DNA of 64,000 bases from Cyanoderma ruficeps. Taxonomy: Eukaryota > Chordata > Aves > Passeriformes > Timaliidae. This document shows positions 1 through 14,466 of the stretch, in pieces. The stretch spans positions 6,160,081 through 6,224,080 of the forward strand of contig VZDJ01000219.1 of NCBI GenBank assembly GCA_008694505.1, written 5' to 3'. The position numbers were made by a program, and so were the translations under genes. Under the pieces are notes generated by a model that was not told where the DNA came from, made no database searches, and saw only the letters and a list, made by a program, of their open reading frames with translations. Position 1 is the first letter of the stretch. Every line of letters begins with the position of its first letter.

Positions 1-1734
1 TAAGCCCAGAGGAATTAAACAATTAAACAGGAATCTTTCACTTATTTTTCCAGTGGTTCTGGCACTTGCTGATCCGTATTCTCATCCCCTTCTACTGAAC
101 ACTTCCTATGTGAATGAGAGCTACTCTGCCAGAGGAGCGCTTCAAATTGACCTTGTCCATCACATTTTAACCATGGCTGCTTAGGAGTAAATTAATTTCT
201 CCTTCCCCACTGACTGGCACATGCAGGATGGTCAGGTAGATCCTGCAATTAACAGGGAGAGACTTACAATTCATCTTAATCTCTCTCACATATAGTGCTC
301 AATAAATACATTTGATTGCAGCTTTGATGGAGCTGCTGGAGCTCCAGAAGGCTCACGGAATCAGTGTGTTCAGTCAATTTTTAACCCGCAGAAGCAACCA
401 GTGAAAGGTGTAGATCCATTTCCTGGGAAAACAGCTGAATTGGAGAAATGAAACATCTCACCAGGAACAAATATTGTTTGACAAGGTCGGGGGTAGCAAA
501 ATACTTTTCACGGTATTTTTCTGCCTCAGGCACCTCCCTTTTGCTGCCAATACAATATACAGGAGGGATGATGGTAACAGTGGTGAGATGGGATTATTGA
601 CAGCTTGCCCCTGCACTTTCTTCCTTGCCTCTCATCACAGCCACCAGCCCAGCATGTGGAAAAAAAACCTCAATGGGAAGTTCCTTTGCTGCCTTTTTCC
701 TAAATTAACCTGCACAGAGGTGATTGCCATGGATGAGGAAGGGGATTAGCCTTTCCAAATCCCTCTGATCCTCAGTTCTGCAGGAGTGTCTTGACATTCC
801 TCTAGAGACGTTTTTCACTTGCAGTAAGTGCAGAGGCATCCAGGGGCTCCTCCCAAAGGTCTGGGAAGGGTTACTAAGTGGAGCCAACCGACTGCAGCCC
901 CTTAGGGGAAATACCGGGGGCTTCTAAGCTGGAGAGGCTGCTGACCACCCCCTTGAGAGTGGAGGTACAACCAGGTGGAGCTGTGCCCCTGCCTGAGCCT
1001 GCTTTCTGCTGCCTCCCAGCTCGGGCTGTGCTGCACAGACTTGCCAGCTGCGGCTGCCCACAGAAACAGGCTCTATAACCTGAAGGGAGGTTTGTGATTC
1101 CAGACAAGCCTTGCTGCACCACCTGTGCTGGGGCAGGTCTTTCTCCTCCCCTCTCCTTAGAATTCACCCATTTGTTTTGTCTACATCTGCTGGATCTGGC
1201 AGGAGAGTCTCTGTAAGTCTGAGGAGGAGGTCGCAGCTATGCAGGAATTGAGCACCTCTCTAATTTAGGAAAGGGCTAGAACTGCCCTGGGAAGCCTGGG
1301 ATGGATTTCTTCTAACGTTTTTTTGTACCATTCGGGTGATGTGAAGAGGACTTGACATAACCTGACTTCACGAAAAAGCCAAGAGACCAGCCCAGCAGTG
1401 GTAAAATGTCTGTGGTCTCCATCTCCAAATCTGCCCTAATTTGAACTTGAAAGTGAGCTCCAAAGCCCTGCTGCTCACTTTTGAAATTACAACCTTCTCC
1501 TTGTGCAAGTGAAGTTCAAGCAGTCACCAGCTTGAAGGCTCTTAGATCCCCATCCCTGTAAAGAATAAACTCTGCCTTCCAACCACCCCACTCCGCAAGG
1601 GAACATCAGAGCCTGTGGACGGAGCTCTGGGAGGATTTTTTTTTTAGCTTCCTGTAGATATCTCAAACCTTCATCTCTAAAATGCAAAGGCTTTTATAGA
1701 CTTTGTATTCTATTAGTGTAACACCGAATGCCCT

Positions 1735-1890
1735 CGTTCTTCAGGTATTTATAGCAACTTCTGCAGCTCCCATAATAACTCTTCGTGGCTCAGCACCTCG
1801 CAACATGATGTCTTGTTATCCCCATTTCACAGATGTGGAAATAGGGCACACAGAAATTAAGTGATTTCTGCAGGATCTCCTATAACCCAC
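1735..1890 (+). repeat. MIR-like SINE fragment
   Basis: The segment around 1815-1875 reads TTATCCCCATTTCACAGATG, then a GGAAAT..GGGCACACAG stretch and a TTAAGTGATTT stretch. This matches the conserved core and 3' part of MIR-type core-SINEs, which are old amniote repeats. It is diverged, as expected for an ancient insertion. The boundaries are approximate. Confidence 0.7.
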
Positions 1891-2486
1891 TGCAGTGCCT
1901 TGACTGTAACACCACCTTCATCTGAGTTTCAGCTCAGGTAGGATATTGTGGGCTTCTGCTATTCTCTTCATTTAAGATTATATAAAGAGACATAAATACT
2001 AATTCTAGAGCAATGCCCTGATTTTTAGCAGTTCTGAGGAACCTCAGATGTCTCTGGACTCAATGCAGACATCCAGGAACTCAGAAAATTAGGCTGGGTT
2101 TTAGTAGCTTAAATACTGGTGATGTACTTGCTGGCAGAGCAGGGGATTAACAGGAGGTGGAGGATTGGATTAATTCTTACAGCTACCCTTGGTCTCATTC
2201 ACGAATTGAGCTGCAGGGGAGCCAGAACCAGGCCCTGTGAACCAGGGCAGAAGTGGAGTGCAGGGCTCCCCAGGAGCTGTGTGGGCACACTGGGATGGAG
2301 CAGCAAGGCTCTTCCCCCTGGCCTGATGAAGCTGCAGGATCTGCAGGATTGATAAACTGCTGCTGTGGGATGGTTTTATGCATCCAGAGATGTTTCCTTC
2401 TCTTGTTCTGCACAGCAGGCAATCGCAAAGCTTGTGCATCACCAAAGTTCCTGCTTTGCTTGTGCCACCAGCAATAACTCTGGCTA

Positions 2487-2585
2487 ATCACAGAATCACA
2501 GAATGGTTTGGGTGAGAGGGATCTTAAAGATCATCTATTCCAACTCCCCTGTACTGGGCAGGGAGACTTCCACTACACCAGGTGA
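2487..2585 (-). repeat. CR1 LINE 3'-end fragment (minus orientation)
   Basis: The segment starts with the CR1 terminal octamer repeat on the opposite strand (CACAGAATCACAGAATGG). It continues with the typical GATCTTAAAGATCATCTATTCCAACTC block and a diverged stretch ending near CCACTACACCAGG. Only about 100 bp of the 3' end remains, the usual 5' truncation of avian CR1. Confidence 0.85.
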
Positions 2586-5500
2586 AAGGTCTAATGAATG
2601 GCACTGGGCAGAGCTGGATCAGCAGGTGCTCAGCATCAGTCCCCATCCTTCTCAAAAAAACATCCAATACTGAACCTTCAGCTTTTTGGGGGAGAGCCTG
2701 CCTTGTCCTGAACCACACCGCACTTGAGACTACGTGGGGAAACTCCAGGAAAATGGCTTCTCCCAATAAAACTATATGAAGAGGGCCATTCATAAGGTTT
2801 TCATTAACCTCGCTCTGGGAATGCCTATTACTTCCAGCCACGGTGTCTGGTTCTGCTTGGTACTAAACACACGTGGAACAAACCATTCCTGCCCCAAAAG
2901 AGCCAGCAGTGCAGAGCTGTGCCTGCTTTGGAGAGGTTTGCTGCACACACGAACATCAAAGGTCTGCAAAACCTTCCGTGTCAGTGTGTTACACAGATGG
3001 AATCTTGGAAAACTGGCAGGTACCAACACAGGACATTTTAAGAAGGATTACATCTCGTACAGCACAATAGTCCTTTATAGCCAGGGCCTTAATGTGCTGC
3101 TGGTTCAGGATGGCAATTAGTTGGATTAAGTTGTACCAATATAAAAAAAGTATTAATGAGACAGTTACAGTAAATGGAATGAGCAGTACTCCTCCTGTGC
3201 CAGCTGCAGGGGCACTGTCAGATGTTTGGGATGCAAAGCCTTGGGTGTTTGTGGCACTGGGGAGGACATTCACAGCCAAGCCAAGAACATCCACCTGCTC
3301 TGGTGGCCTCTGCTGCTAAATAGAGCAGAATGGGGAAAGGCAGCACTGCTGGCATCCCAGCAAGCAAGCTGGTTCCAACCCCCAAACAGGCAATGACAAA
3401 TACTTCATCGTGGGAGAGATGAAGGGCTCAGAGGAAAAGGTGAAGCAGCAAGGCTAGAAGTAGGACATAAAATCAGATTACAGCTTTGCTGTGTTTGAAT
3501 TGCATCGCTTAATTCCAGTTTCTACTGCTCTAAGACTAGACATCAAATAGAATTTTAAAATTATTCTAAACCAAGCTACAAGTCTCAACATCAGAATGCC
3601 TATTACACTTATCTGTGACCTCCTTACCATTAAAACCACCATATTATCATTACTGTACATTTTCAGATTATTATTAGGCTTCTGAACTCTGCTGCAGCTT
3701 GATTTATAGAAACTGCTTAGTCACTGGCAGCAGTGCTGTGCTGGGAGTGGGAGAGATGCTCGCTTGTGTTTCAGCAGAGGCTCCTGCCAAGAAGCAGACA
3801 CTGCCCTTGACAGATCATTGAGAGCTGGTGAGCGTTTCCCTCTCATGTAAAACTTCTGGAATAGCTGCAAACCAAACCAACCTTCTTCCCCACCAAGAGC
3901 AGGGGGGAAAAAACCTCAAGGCTCAATTAATGCATTCCCTCCAATGGTTCTGGGCACATTTATGTTGCTCCTTGCATGGAAAGCGACCTTCTGGTTTGCT
4001 GTGTGCACTGCTGGGAGCACTACTCTGGATTTTTGGGGAGGTAGAGCTCCTGTGAAATTGGGATTTAGAGTTTGGAAGGAGCAGTCTGACAGGACAGACG
4101 TAGTCAGCAATGTGGGAAGAAGCCAGGTCGGGATGGGACGGGGGGTGCTCAGCAGGTCCAGGCACCAGAGCACTGAAGAGCACCTCCACAGTTAAACATG
4201 GAGGAGGGTGCCTGCTGCTTCGTGACATTAATGAGAGTGATGGTTTCTGTGACCTCACTCAAGGAGCAAACGCTCTGAGCAGAAGTTGCAGGACAGGCCC
4301 TTACATGAAGGGTGTTTTCCCTGTCTTGTACATGCACCAGGGCATAGTAAATACTAATAATTTACAACCCTCTGAACAAACCAAATTACAAACCTGTTTC
4401 TTTTAGTTATTTGCTGAGTAATGACTATGCTGAGCTCTTTATAAAGTGTAGACAAAATCAGTCCTCATCCCTGTATGCCCTGAACAGGTAGGGGGTGATG
4501 GCTTGTTCACCACTGCTTCAGTCAAACTGCACCATCCCCCGTGCTGGTGCTCCAGCAGGTCTGGCCCCCCAGAGCCCTCCAAAACCTGCAACTGAATTGA
4601 ACTGAAAATAAAACCATCAGTATCAAACACTTCTATCCTGATTTCTTTTCAGGAAATGTTTCAGCATCGCTAATGAAGTGTGCCTGTTTGCAACATGCTG
4701 GCATCCTGGAGATTTAAATCCAATACTTCAAAGAACACACATTGGTTAAGTAGCTTAGTCTTTAGTTTTATTCATGCTGGAGTAAACCATTGCCAGATAT
4801 TTTCAGGGAGCTAACAGGAGAGAAACAATGGCTCTATTTGGCAGAGTCCAGTGGATGAAAAGTATCAAAGTATAAAGTCCTAAACTGTTGAAAATAGTGA
4901 AAAATAATGGATTGGTTCTTCTCTCCTGACTCAATACCTTTATTCTTTTTGACATTTATTTTTTTTATTGCCTTTTCTCCTCTAATGCATTGTGGTGACT
5001 CATGTGAAAGGTCTCTAATAATGTTTCATTGAAATCACTGGATAACCACTCCTCCTGCTCAGGTCCTCCACAGTCATGTATGTTGAGAATATAGCCAGAA
5101 ACGGGCTGGCATTAATAGAACAGGGTAAAATAAGAGGTGGAAAGAGCATTTAAAAGCAGGTACTGAGGAGTCACACACACAGAAAACAATGATTTATATA
5201 TCTGTTGGAAATCAGAAAGGGCATGCAATAACCTGGTGATATACAGACCTATTTCATGGGATAGCTGGTGCCACAGCAGCTCACTTCTGCCTTTCTCCTG
5301 TTCAAATAATTGCACTTGCTCACAGATACAATGCTTGAGTCAACATTTTCAGGAACTTTGCAACTCACTTAGGCCCAGACCATATCTGGCACTTCTTGCT
5401 CTCTCAAAGAGCAAAGCCCATTCCATGTGATCCTGCAGATGTGCAGGGCTGTGCTGCAGAAGCAGGGCTGAGCTGGGATGAGGCTCTGGAGAAGGGACCC

Positions 5501-6391
5501 ATTGCTTGGTTCAGCCTTGGATTTGGTGTTCAGGAGGGAGGTGCCACCTCCCTTAAAGTCTCTGTGCCTAATTCTGAGTTTTCTGGCTCGCTCAGATGCC
5601 TGGGTGTTTCTGTGAGGAGCAGAAAGCCTGTTCCCAGGGACTGGACTGAAGTTTCCTCTCTTAGCAGGGACATCCGAGGGCCATATTCCAAGTAGAGACA
5701 TCATGGCTTTGCCTAATAATAAACCTATTGACTTAGGGGATTTGGGGGCATGAATTCAATAAATTCGTGTTTTGCTGAATGTTGTGTCGGCCAAATCCCT
5801 TCTAGCCAAAGGCCATCTCTTCTGAAGCAATCAGGGCCCTAAATGCAGCAAAACAGAAAATTTATAACTGAAAAAAACGAGTGAGGAGTGCTGGTTTGAC
5901 AATATTGCACAGTCCTGTCCCAGTCTGCATCCCGTTCTCAGCTATTCTCTGCCTGCAGTCCAACAGTAAAGTCATATTTATTTTCTTGGCTCTGCTGTGT
6001 TAATGAAAAAGCCACTTAACAAAACAAATAGAAGGAAGGACATTTGCAACCAATTATGGTATTGCTGATCAGTCACATTGTGCTGGAAATTACACACTGA
6101 AGTTCAGCCCAGGCAGCTGATCAATGGCCTGGTAGCTTGGCACCAACGCACGCTATCAACTTAATAAATCAATGTAATTCCAGTCCCCGTGCCAGCATAT
6201 ATATGTGTGGTCAATATGACATCAATATTACATAATGATGGTTAAAACTAATTGCCCAAACACGGTGGGCTCTTACCTGCTGTGCAACCTCACCACAGCC
6301 TGACGGGCTCCAGCAGGCAGGGTGGAATTTGGTACCAGCTCTCCCTTAAACATATTCCTGGGCATCACTTAAAAACATGGATTTAAACCTT

Positions 6392-6472
6392 TCTTTTTTT
6401 CTTTTTTCTTTATTTTTTTCCCCCCTTGCTTTTTCTTGCTTTTTTTGCCTTTTTTTTTTATTCTTTTTTTAA
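6392..6472. repeat. Pyrimidine-rich T/C tract
   Basis: The + strand holds about 80 bases of almost pure pyrimidine (T runs broken by C, CCCCCC and occasional G), followed directly by an A run. It is low-complexity sequence and explains the phenylalanine-rich open frames overlapping it. It could also be the degraded tail of a retroposed copy, but no flanking element is visible. Confidence 0.8.
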
Positions 6473-7469
6473 AAAAAACCACAAGGGAAGTCAGCACTCC
6501 AGTGTGTCATTCAGGGTTGACCAAATTGCCAGCCAGCTCTCTGCCTCTGGGAGGACGTGGTGTGCACGCCGGGTCCTGGCACACACTGCAGGAATGGGGT
6601 TTCTCCTTGGTGGCAGATGCACATCTTGGCTGGTTTATGCATGGCTTCCTCTTCTTAATTAGCTCTGACATTTTAGCTGTTGTAATATGGGTTTGGCTTA
6701 GGAGTTAAGGCTGAAAACTCTGGGAGTTTTTTGTTGGAAATGAAGTTGGTTTAAGTACAAGGAATCTGGGATGCTTCTAACTGTTATTAAGCTTTGTGGT
6801 GAGCTGGGCCAGGGAACTAGAGGAGCTTCTGACTGTGCTGCTGGTCACTTCCTCCCACACCTGATACCACCAGTTTCAGTGCTCTCTGCTCTTGTATTTC
6901 ACTCTTGTCACAGAATCTTCAAAGAACACTGAAACTACATAATTTGTACTTATAAAAACCCTGCAATTTATATTAACTATTTAGAAACAGCTTTTTTAAG
7001 GGTACCTGGATACTGAATACATCCTAATAAGGTTTTTTGTAAGTCCCAACCCTCTCCAGCCAAGTGATTCACTCATCTCCCCACTTCTAATGTTTTATGC
7101 AGAGTATTTTACCTGGAACCACAGCAACACCCACTCTGGCACATACTCCGAGCCTCTTACTTGGCCATGGCTTCAGCTTCTCTGGGAACAAACCTGGCCT
7201 TGTATTATGTGGGACCTGCTGTTTGTCCCACATCATATCAACAGGAAAAGGGACATTTGGACAGTACAGACCCACACCTGGCACAGTAACTTTGGTTGTG
7301 TCCTCACACCTCAGCTGCATTTCTCAGATTCATCACGTCCTGGAGTCACTGGAAAGATATGTGAGAGATTTCTATCTCATTCCTCTGTGCTTAATTCTTA
7401 TTAATTCAAGTGTTTTGCTACATAAACGATATTTTAACTGTAATATTAATTAATCAATTATCAACGAAG

Positions 7470-7750
7470 CACGATAGAATGGTGTGGATTGGAAGGGACC
7501 TTAAAGCACAATTTGTTCCAACCTCTGCCATGGCCAGAAACAACTTCCAATATCTCAGGTTGCTCCAAGCCCCATCCAACCTGCCCTTGAACACTTCCAG
7601 GGATGGGGCAGCCCCAGCTTCTCTGGACAACCTGTGCCTGTGCCTCACTACTCTCACAGAGAAGAATTTCTTGTAAAAACCAAACTCTTGTCAGTTTGAA
7701 GCCATTCCCCCTCATCCTGACACTCCAGGCCCTTATCTGATCAGTCTGAT
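7470..7750 (-). repeat. CR1 LINE 3'-end copy, about 280 bp (minus orientation)
   Basis: Successive CR1 3' landmarks read on the + strand as their complements: ATAGAATGGTGTGGATTGG, AAGGGACCTTAAAG, a CAAGCCCCATCCAACCTG block, GAACACTTCCAGGGATGGGG, then CTTCTCTGGACAACCTGTGC and GAAGAATTTCTTGT. Similarity continues weakly into CATTCCCCCTCATCC. This is one of the better preserved copies in the window. The small ORFs over it are not genes. Confidence 0.92.
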
Positions 7751-7995
7751 CTCCTTTCCCCCTCTGCTCTGTGCCAGTGACAGCTGCAGTTCACTGGTGG
7801 TTCCCAGCTCTGCTGCACCTTTCCTCCAGGGAATGCTCTGCTATCAGTACATGTTTATACTCTGGGAGCAGGTACAGGAATTGAGCCATGGTTCTGTGAG
7901 GTGGTTCTTGCAAAAGTGGAGGGAAAAAGGCAATCCCTGCCCGGAGTGTCTTATGTTCTACAGGCACTAGGAGCCAAGGGAGATGCAGCATATGC

Positions 7996-8063
7996 CCACA
8001 CACAAAAGATGTGTGTGTGTGTGTATATATATGTGTGTATATATATGTGTGTGTATATATATG
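7996..8063. repeat. Compound (CA)n / (TG)n(TA)n microsatellite
   Basis: A short CACACACA run is followed by alternating TG blocks and TATATATA blocks, in three cycles of TGTGTG + TATATAT. The purine-pyrimidine alternation could favour Z-DNA or cruciform formation. It is likely polymorphic in length. The open frames of Tyr/Thr/His or Val/Cys repeats across it are artefacts. Confidence 0.95.
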
Positions 8064-11000
8064 GCAATAACCTTTCTTTGGTAGCATAATTTGGTTTGGC
8101 TAATGCTTAGCTGAGAGCACAGATAGGGAGCAAGGAAAGGAGAGAAGAAAATCCTGATTCACATTGCCCAGCCACAGCCAAAGCTAAGTTTGGCTGGGTT
8201 TTTGGCAGAAGTGAGTTGTAAGGATACTTCTGAAGGAGGAGAAAAGGAGTGGCTGTTCAGATTTTATCGGGAAGGTTTTCCCAGGCTTAAAAGAAAGCTG
8301 GGCAGAATGTGAGCCTGTGCTTTGGGAAGGAGCTGACAGAAGGATTATAGAGCCTGGTGGGGTAAAGGTTGTGGGCTGGCTGTATGTAGGTAGGTTGTTG
8401 TTGGTTCAGCCAGGTAAGTGGAGATGTGCAAAGGTAACAGGAATAAAGAGCAGAAGGCAAGAAGCTCGTAAATTATGTAACTGAAGGACCGGTATGGTTG
8501 TGGAGTGAATTGATGTGGCCTTAAGGGTAGCTGCTAAAACTGAAGTTTGTAATAACTGATGTAAGAAGAGGGAGGCTTGGAGGAGATTGTTTTTAAAAAT
8601 AAAGTATTAGACATGATAAAAAGAGCAAATTTGAGACACAGTTCCAAGAAATCCAGCCTGGTATCACTTGGGTGAAAAAGAAATGGAGAAAAGAAGGAGG
8701 ATGGCAGAAAACAACCTATTCCTGACTGATTGGGGGGCGTAGCAGGGTGGAAAACACTGACTGGGCTGCTCTGTAGAGCTCTTGCAGTCTTTTTGAGTTA
8801 TTTGCGTATTTCCCCAATTAAATTTTTGATTAATGGATGTTTTTAAATATCATTACTGATTCTGGCAACTTACACAGTGTCACAAAACATTGGTGACTGT
8901 GGGTGTACCCAGCCTGGTTCCTCCTCATTGGACACCCACTTCACACAAAGTTAGTTTCTTTTGATATTTCCAGAAGTTCATAGTAGAAAAACACTCTGAG
9001 AAAATTTTGTCTTGTGGTGGCTTATCCTTCATAACTCTGGCCATCACTCAAATTAAAAATGGCAGTGGTTTGTGGGAAAAAAAAGAAAAATAATTGAAAA
9101 ATAGATTCTTCTGTTTTTCCAAACCACCAGAGCAGTTTACCATTTCTGGGAAAAGATGCAATCGGGCAACATTTCCCGTAATGTCAGAATGCAGAATAAT
9201 GCTTAGATGAATTTTTCAAACGAGACACCTTTATATTTGTCCTGTCAAATGGAGAAGATAATCAGCTTTTTCTTTCTCTTATCTTAAATATTTACATCTA
9301 GAAATGTTAAGTAGATTTGTTTTCCTTCCTTAGTTTGCTTGGTTTGAAAAAAAAAAAGGGATTTAATATTGATTTTTTTTGGTTTGTTTGTGTTGGAGTA
9401 TAAAACCAAGATGTAGAACAGTTGGAAATGGGTTGGGGGATTTATCAATTCCACTTGGAGGGCAGCTTATCTCAGTATGGTATGATGGGAAGGTGTGAAA
9501 TCCTGGATCTGGTAGCATCAATAGCAATACTTCCTTCAGCTTTCATTACCTTTATGAGATAACAGAATAATTTGTACTATTTCAAGGTTATTCCAAAATA
9601 AGTGACTTCTTTGTGATCCTCTTCAAATTAGAAGCTACCTCTGAGTCCCAACCACACCAGGAACAACTCTGTTTCTGCCTGCAGAAACCTTCATCACAAC
9701 CTTGGCTCGGGGTTTGCTGGGGTTTGCACGGAGATGCCAAACTCCTCCTGCAGATGGGGTGGGATGCTGAGGAGCAGGGCTGCTCCTGATCGCGGGCAGG
9801 TGACACGGGTCACACCTCAGCTCCTGTGGCCTTGCAGAGGAGGGAGCAGCTCTGTGTGCTTGAGGCATCTCCTCCCGAGAGCTCTCCCGGAGGGAGCTGT
9901 GCAGCCAGGAGCTCTCCTGAGGTTTGCAGAAGTCTCTGTGCCTGCCCCCACGTCTGTGACAGACATTTCCTCTCAACAGATGGCTGGAGGGGGAGTGCTG
10001 AGGAAGCCTCAGACTCTGGTCCCCACCAAAAGACGCAGCTCCCGAGGCTTCAGTTTGACCAGTGAACCCACAGATCTGCAGGAGCACTGCCTGCTGAGAA
10101 ACACGGCCCCAGAGGAACCCTGTGGCTGTCCTTGGTGGCACGCACAGATGGCATCTCCAGCAGCCTGGATCCCAGCTCCTGGCTCTGCTATCCCGGTGAC
10201 GGCAGCACATTTGCATAAGGAGCCCCTGGGTGAGTAATACCTGCCTCTGCAGACAGCACAGCCTGCAAAGGCTTTGTGGTAAACCTGCTGCTGCTCTGGG
10301 CAGGGAGGATGCACTTTACTCCGAAAGCAGAGGATGAAAGGCTCTGTGGCAACGGCTTCCTTTGAAAGGGCTGAGCCCAATCCTCTGCACAAGCAACTGT
10401 TTATTATCAGAATCACTGATCTCCAGAGCACTTAATGCCCCTGCCTGCACCCTAGGCAGCCAGCACTCACTGCGGCCTCGCTGCTTTTTGCTGAGGATCT
10501 CAGACTTACTTCAGCAGTATTGCTGCTAATTGCAATAAAATAGCGGATTTAAGGGGTTCACCTGTTTCAGTCCCTTGTTCAGGTAGGCTCAGGATGGTAC
10601 ACAGTGACAGTAACAACCCCAAATGGCAGTATTTGCCCAATTCCTCAGCTACAGGTGTGCAGCCAGCCAGACCTGTGCCTGTCAGCACAGAACTGTCTAA
10701 GAATTAACCAGATTTGCACCTTCCCTATCTGTCTGCAGATAAGAGCGTTACCTCAGAGACAGGCAGTGGATATTGCTGATAGACTGAACCTGGCTGCTGG
10801 GTAACTCCTGACTTTGACCTTGGCCACTTATATCACAGGAGCAAAATTCCGCATGCTTTGTTTGCTTACATGGAGATAAGGGCACTGGTCTCTGGATTAA
10901 AAGTGTCATTAAGGAGGCACATTATGATTATAATTATTATTTTACAAGCTGAACAGTGTGGAGAAGCTGGCAGGGCTGCTGCTGAGGTTCTTCAAGGAGT

Positions 11001-14000
11001 GTGTGCCTTTGCAAAAGGCTGGAAGAAACTGTACAGGAGGATTTTCTCACACATAAGCTGAGGAAAAGGATTATCTGTGAAACAGCCAACAGTTTTTATT
11101 TACTGTGAAAATCTGAGTCTCACTCTCAATTTCCCATCAAGATAAAATGCAGGCATTTGGTTAAAATGGTAACTTAATGCTCCAGAGGTTTAATTACCAC
11201 CACTCTATAATCAAAATCAACACAGAGTGCAAGCTGTAGCTCCCAACTCCAACAAGAAATGCAGCTTCCCACAAGGCAGTCAATAAAAATAAGATATATA
11301 GCATGTGCTTGGATTTTGGGGTTCTTCCCACAGCTGAACGTAGCAAATCTGCTATTGCTAATGGTTTTCTTTCAAACCTCAAGTTCTCCCTTAGCTTTTA
11401 TCAAACTCCAGAGCTCCTTATTTCTACATTTTAACTTCCTCTGTGTGTAATATCTATATACAAGGTACTGAATTAAGGGAGTTTACAGTGCTGGAAGCTA
11501 AATTTCAAATTTTTTTTCCTGTACCAACAGAAAGCACTGAACTAATCTCAATAGTGGTTATTACTGAAACTTTATAAGGGCCTTGGTTGGAAAAAGTGTC
11601 ATGAAAGCAGGGATGTCTTCTGGGCTGGGGTTGGTATGATCCCTGGCATGGACCTCCACAGATCAAATGATCCATCCTCCTCCATTGCAGCTCCTGGTGC
11701 TTTTCATTAGGGACTTCAGACTTCTGGATCATAAGACCAGCTTGGGTCTTGCTTAGGACAGTTTTCCCTCTGCAAGTTGAGATTTCTTTTCTCCAGTGCC
11801 TTCTCCCAGTGCATTTTCTGAATGAGGCCGTTGTGCTGTGCTGAGTGATGATCCCTGTGAAAATTGCACATGCTCCATATTTTGTCTGCTCTCTTGCAAG
11901 TCGGGTTTCTTGTGAGCAAAGCATTTACCTGTCCTGCAGCCATGCCCCTGCCAGGCACCAGGCAAAGGTGTCCAGCACGGGTACTGTTAACAATGCACTC
12001 CTCTGTCCTCTGCCAGGGGCTGAGCCCTGAATTTACATCCTGGGATGCTCCAGGATGCTGCAATAGCCAACACAGAAGCTGCTCTCCAAAAAAACTTTGC
12101 TATGGTTTCTGCCCTCTAAGCAAGGGTTAATTTTCCTCCTCATCAGCCCCCCATAAAAAGCAGCACATTTTGTGACCTGCTCCTACTGACTTGTGGAAAT
12201 AAGAGATACCCTATTAGGAATCCTTGTCCAAACAGTGTTGGACTGGTTAGTGCCAGCACTTTCCATCCAGCACTAGTATTTGTTTTTCCATGCTCTTAAT
12301 CTTAGAAATTGAATTGAGCCTGATAAAAGTGACTTCCTGAATATTGCATAACAGTTTACGTCTGTCAGGAGGGAAGACAAACAGACCTGACCTTGAACTC
12401 GGAGAGTTTCCTCCTGGCAGGTAAAAGCTTCCAAAAGTCTGAGCAAGGGCTCCTTGTCTCCTCACTGTCCTGGGACAGCAATGAGGCTTCCCTGGCAGCC
12501 TCTCTCTCCATAAAAAAAGCTCTGTAAAATGCTTTGGATCCTCCTCTGGGACCTGAGAATCCCCCGAAAAGAGCTGCAGCAGGAAGACAGCTTCATGTTC
12601 TTGCTCCAAAAAGAAGGAGAGGAGAAATTCTGTCCATATCTGGCAGGGTTTAGCCTCCAGGGATTAATTAAAGGCTTTTTCAGTTTTTCTTTCAAACCTC
12701 ACAACATTCATCCCCGCCTCACTGAATAGGGAAAAGGGAGAGGCATTTTCTCTGGTGAAGCACCAGCCTGTTTCAATCTTCAGTTTTACATTGCAGTAAT
12801 ATGCTTTTCCTAAGGGAATACCACAGGAAGGGCAAACTTTGGCTTCTCACCATTGGAGCATTACGTCATTGAAACGAGCTGGATATCTGAGCAGCAGGCA
12901 AAACAAATTCTCTAAACTTAATAATTCCCCAAACTTAATGATTGCCCCTTTCCTTGGTGCTTCTGTCCCCTCTTCCCTGCCCACAGGCAAGGCAGGTGGA
13001 GGTGTTGGCAGAGCCAGGGCAGGATGGGGACGAGGGAAACAGGAGTGGGTGATGATGCTACAGGAGCAGGGAGGTGTTCTGCATCCTCTGAGCTGCTGGC
13101 ACGGCTGGGGCTGGGACTAACAGAGCTCTGGGGCAGCAAAACCCTTCCTTCTTTGACTCAAGCTCTTGGTGGTGGTTGCAGTAGGGGTAGAAGGTGCCAC
13201 CTGACTCTCAGGATTCCCTGTGAAGCATTTGGGGTCTTTTGCACAGCTTTCCCACTACCAGAAAAGTGCAGGGCTTGGGAGACTCCGGTTTTGGGCAGTA
13301 CCCTGAGGAAGCACCACAGCCCCCAGCTCAGCCCTCAACCCTCAGTGTGTGCATGGTGCCCTGCAGAGCCCCTGGCTGTGCCCTGCAGTGTGTGTTTGCT
13401 GACCCCATTACCTATTCCAGTTTGGTTTTCAGCTGCTTAGGCTTGATTATTTTAAACCCCTCTATCTGATTATCAGCAGCCCAGCCAGGCCAGATATGGG
13501 GATCCTGGGGGATCCCTGGCAGGGCTGCAGAAGGATAACTTGCCTCTCATTCATCCTTCTGAGGGTGCTGGTCAGCTGAGACAGCAGGGGGAAGAGTTAC
13601 AGGGATATTCCAAACGGGGTGAAGGCAGCTCCCTGTGCACCTCCTGTGCTACTGCCTCACAAATCTCCAACTTTGCTGCAGGATGGAGTACCCTGCTGCT
13701 GTGGGTGTGTGGGGAAAAGTGTCCTGGCAGGCACCCAGCACTCCAGGAGAGCTCAGTGATGGGCACCACGGCAGACAGTAACCCACGCTGGCACGGCAGG
13801 ATGCTTCTAGAAGCAGAGCAGCCCAGGGACACTGGCATGGCAGGGTGCAGCAGATTGGTATCCAGTCCAGGCACCCCTGTGAAACCTTTCCAGGGCTGCC
13901 TCGCTCTTGCTTTTCAGTTTCCTATTGTTGTCCTAGAGCTGTTTTCCTCCTCCTCCCCCCAGCAGGATGAAGAAGCCTCCAGCTGGCCTAGGAGGCTTAT

Positions 14001-14466
14001 CAGCTCTGTCTGGCTGGGTGTTAACAGTTTATTTGCATAAGTACCTGTCCCCGTCATATGCCGCTTGCCTTTGTGACTCACTGTAGTTGTTTATTTTTCC
14101 TCCAGCAGCCCGGCTTTCGGCTGCTGCTCTCTGAGCTATGCCAGGGCAGATGCCAGCACCCCAGGGCACTGCGGGATGCCTGGCACACTTGGGGCAGGAG
14201 TTCACCCTCCCTGGCTCGCCTGCTCCTCCAGCCCTGCGGGACCAGCTTGGAAATTAAAAGTGTAACTGGCGGGGTCCTGATTTCTCCTGGCTGTCAAGAT
14301 AAAATTAAACTGAACCTCCTCCCCATTTCACACCTCAGCAGCTGTCCCTGGCTGGGGAGAGCCAGGCTTCACCCAGGACCACAGTCCCAGCTCCTGCTGC
14401 AGGGAAGGGTGATGCATCTGGGTCGAGGGCTGGGTGATGGGTAGGTGCCTCCCTGCTGGTAGCACT

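Noticed and set aside
7996..8087. Tyr/Thr/His-rich open frames on both strands
   Set aside because: Entirely explained by the TG/TA microsatellite.
9635..10237. Overlapping 193-codon minus and 167-codon plus open frames upstream of JADE2
   Set aside because: Open on both strands over the same interval with low-complexity Ser/Pro/Cys composition and no recognisable domain. I could not match them to UBE2B, CDKN2AIPNL or another expected neighbour.
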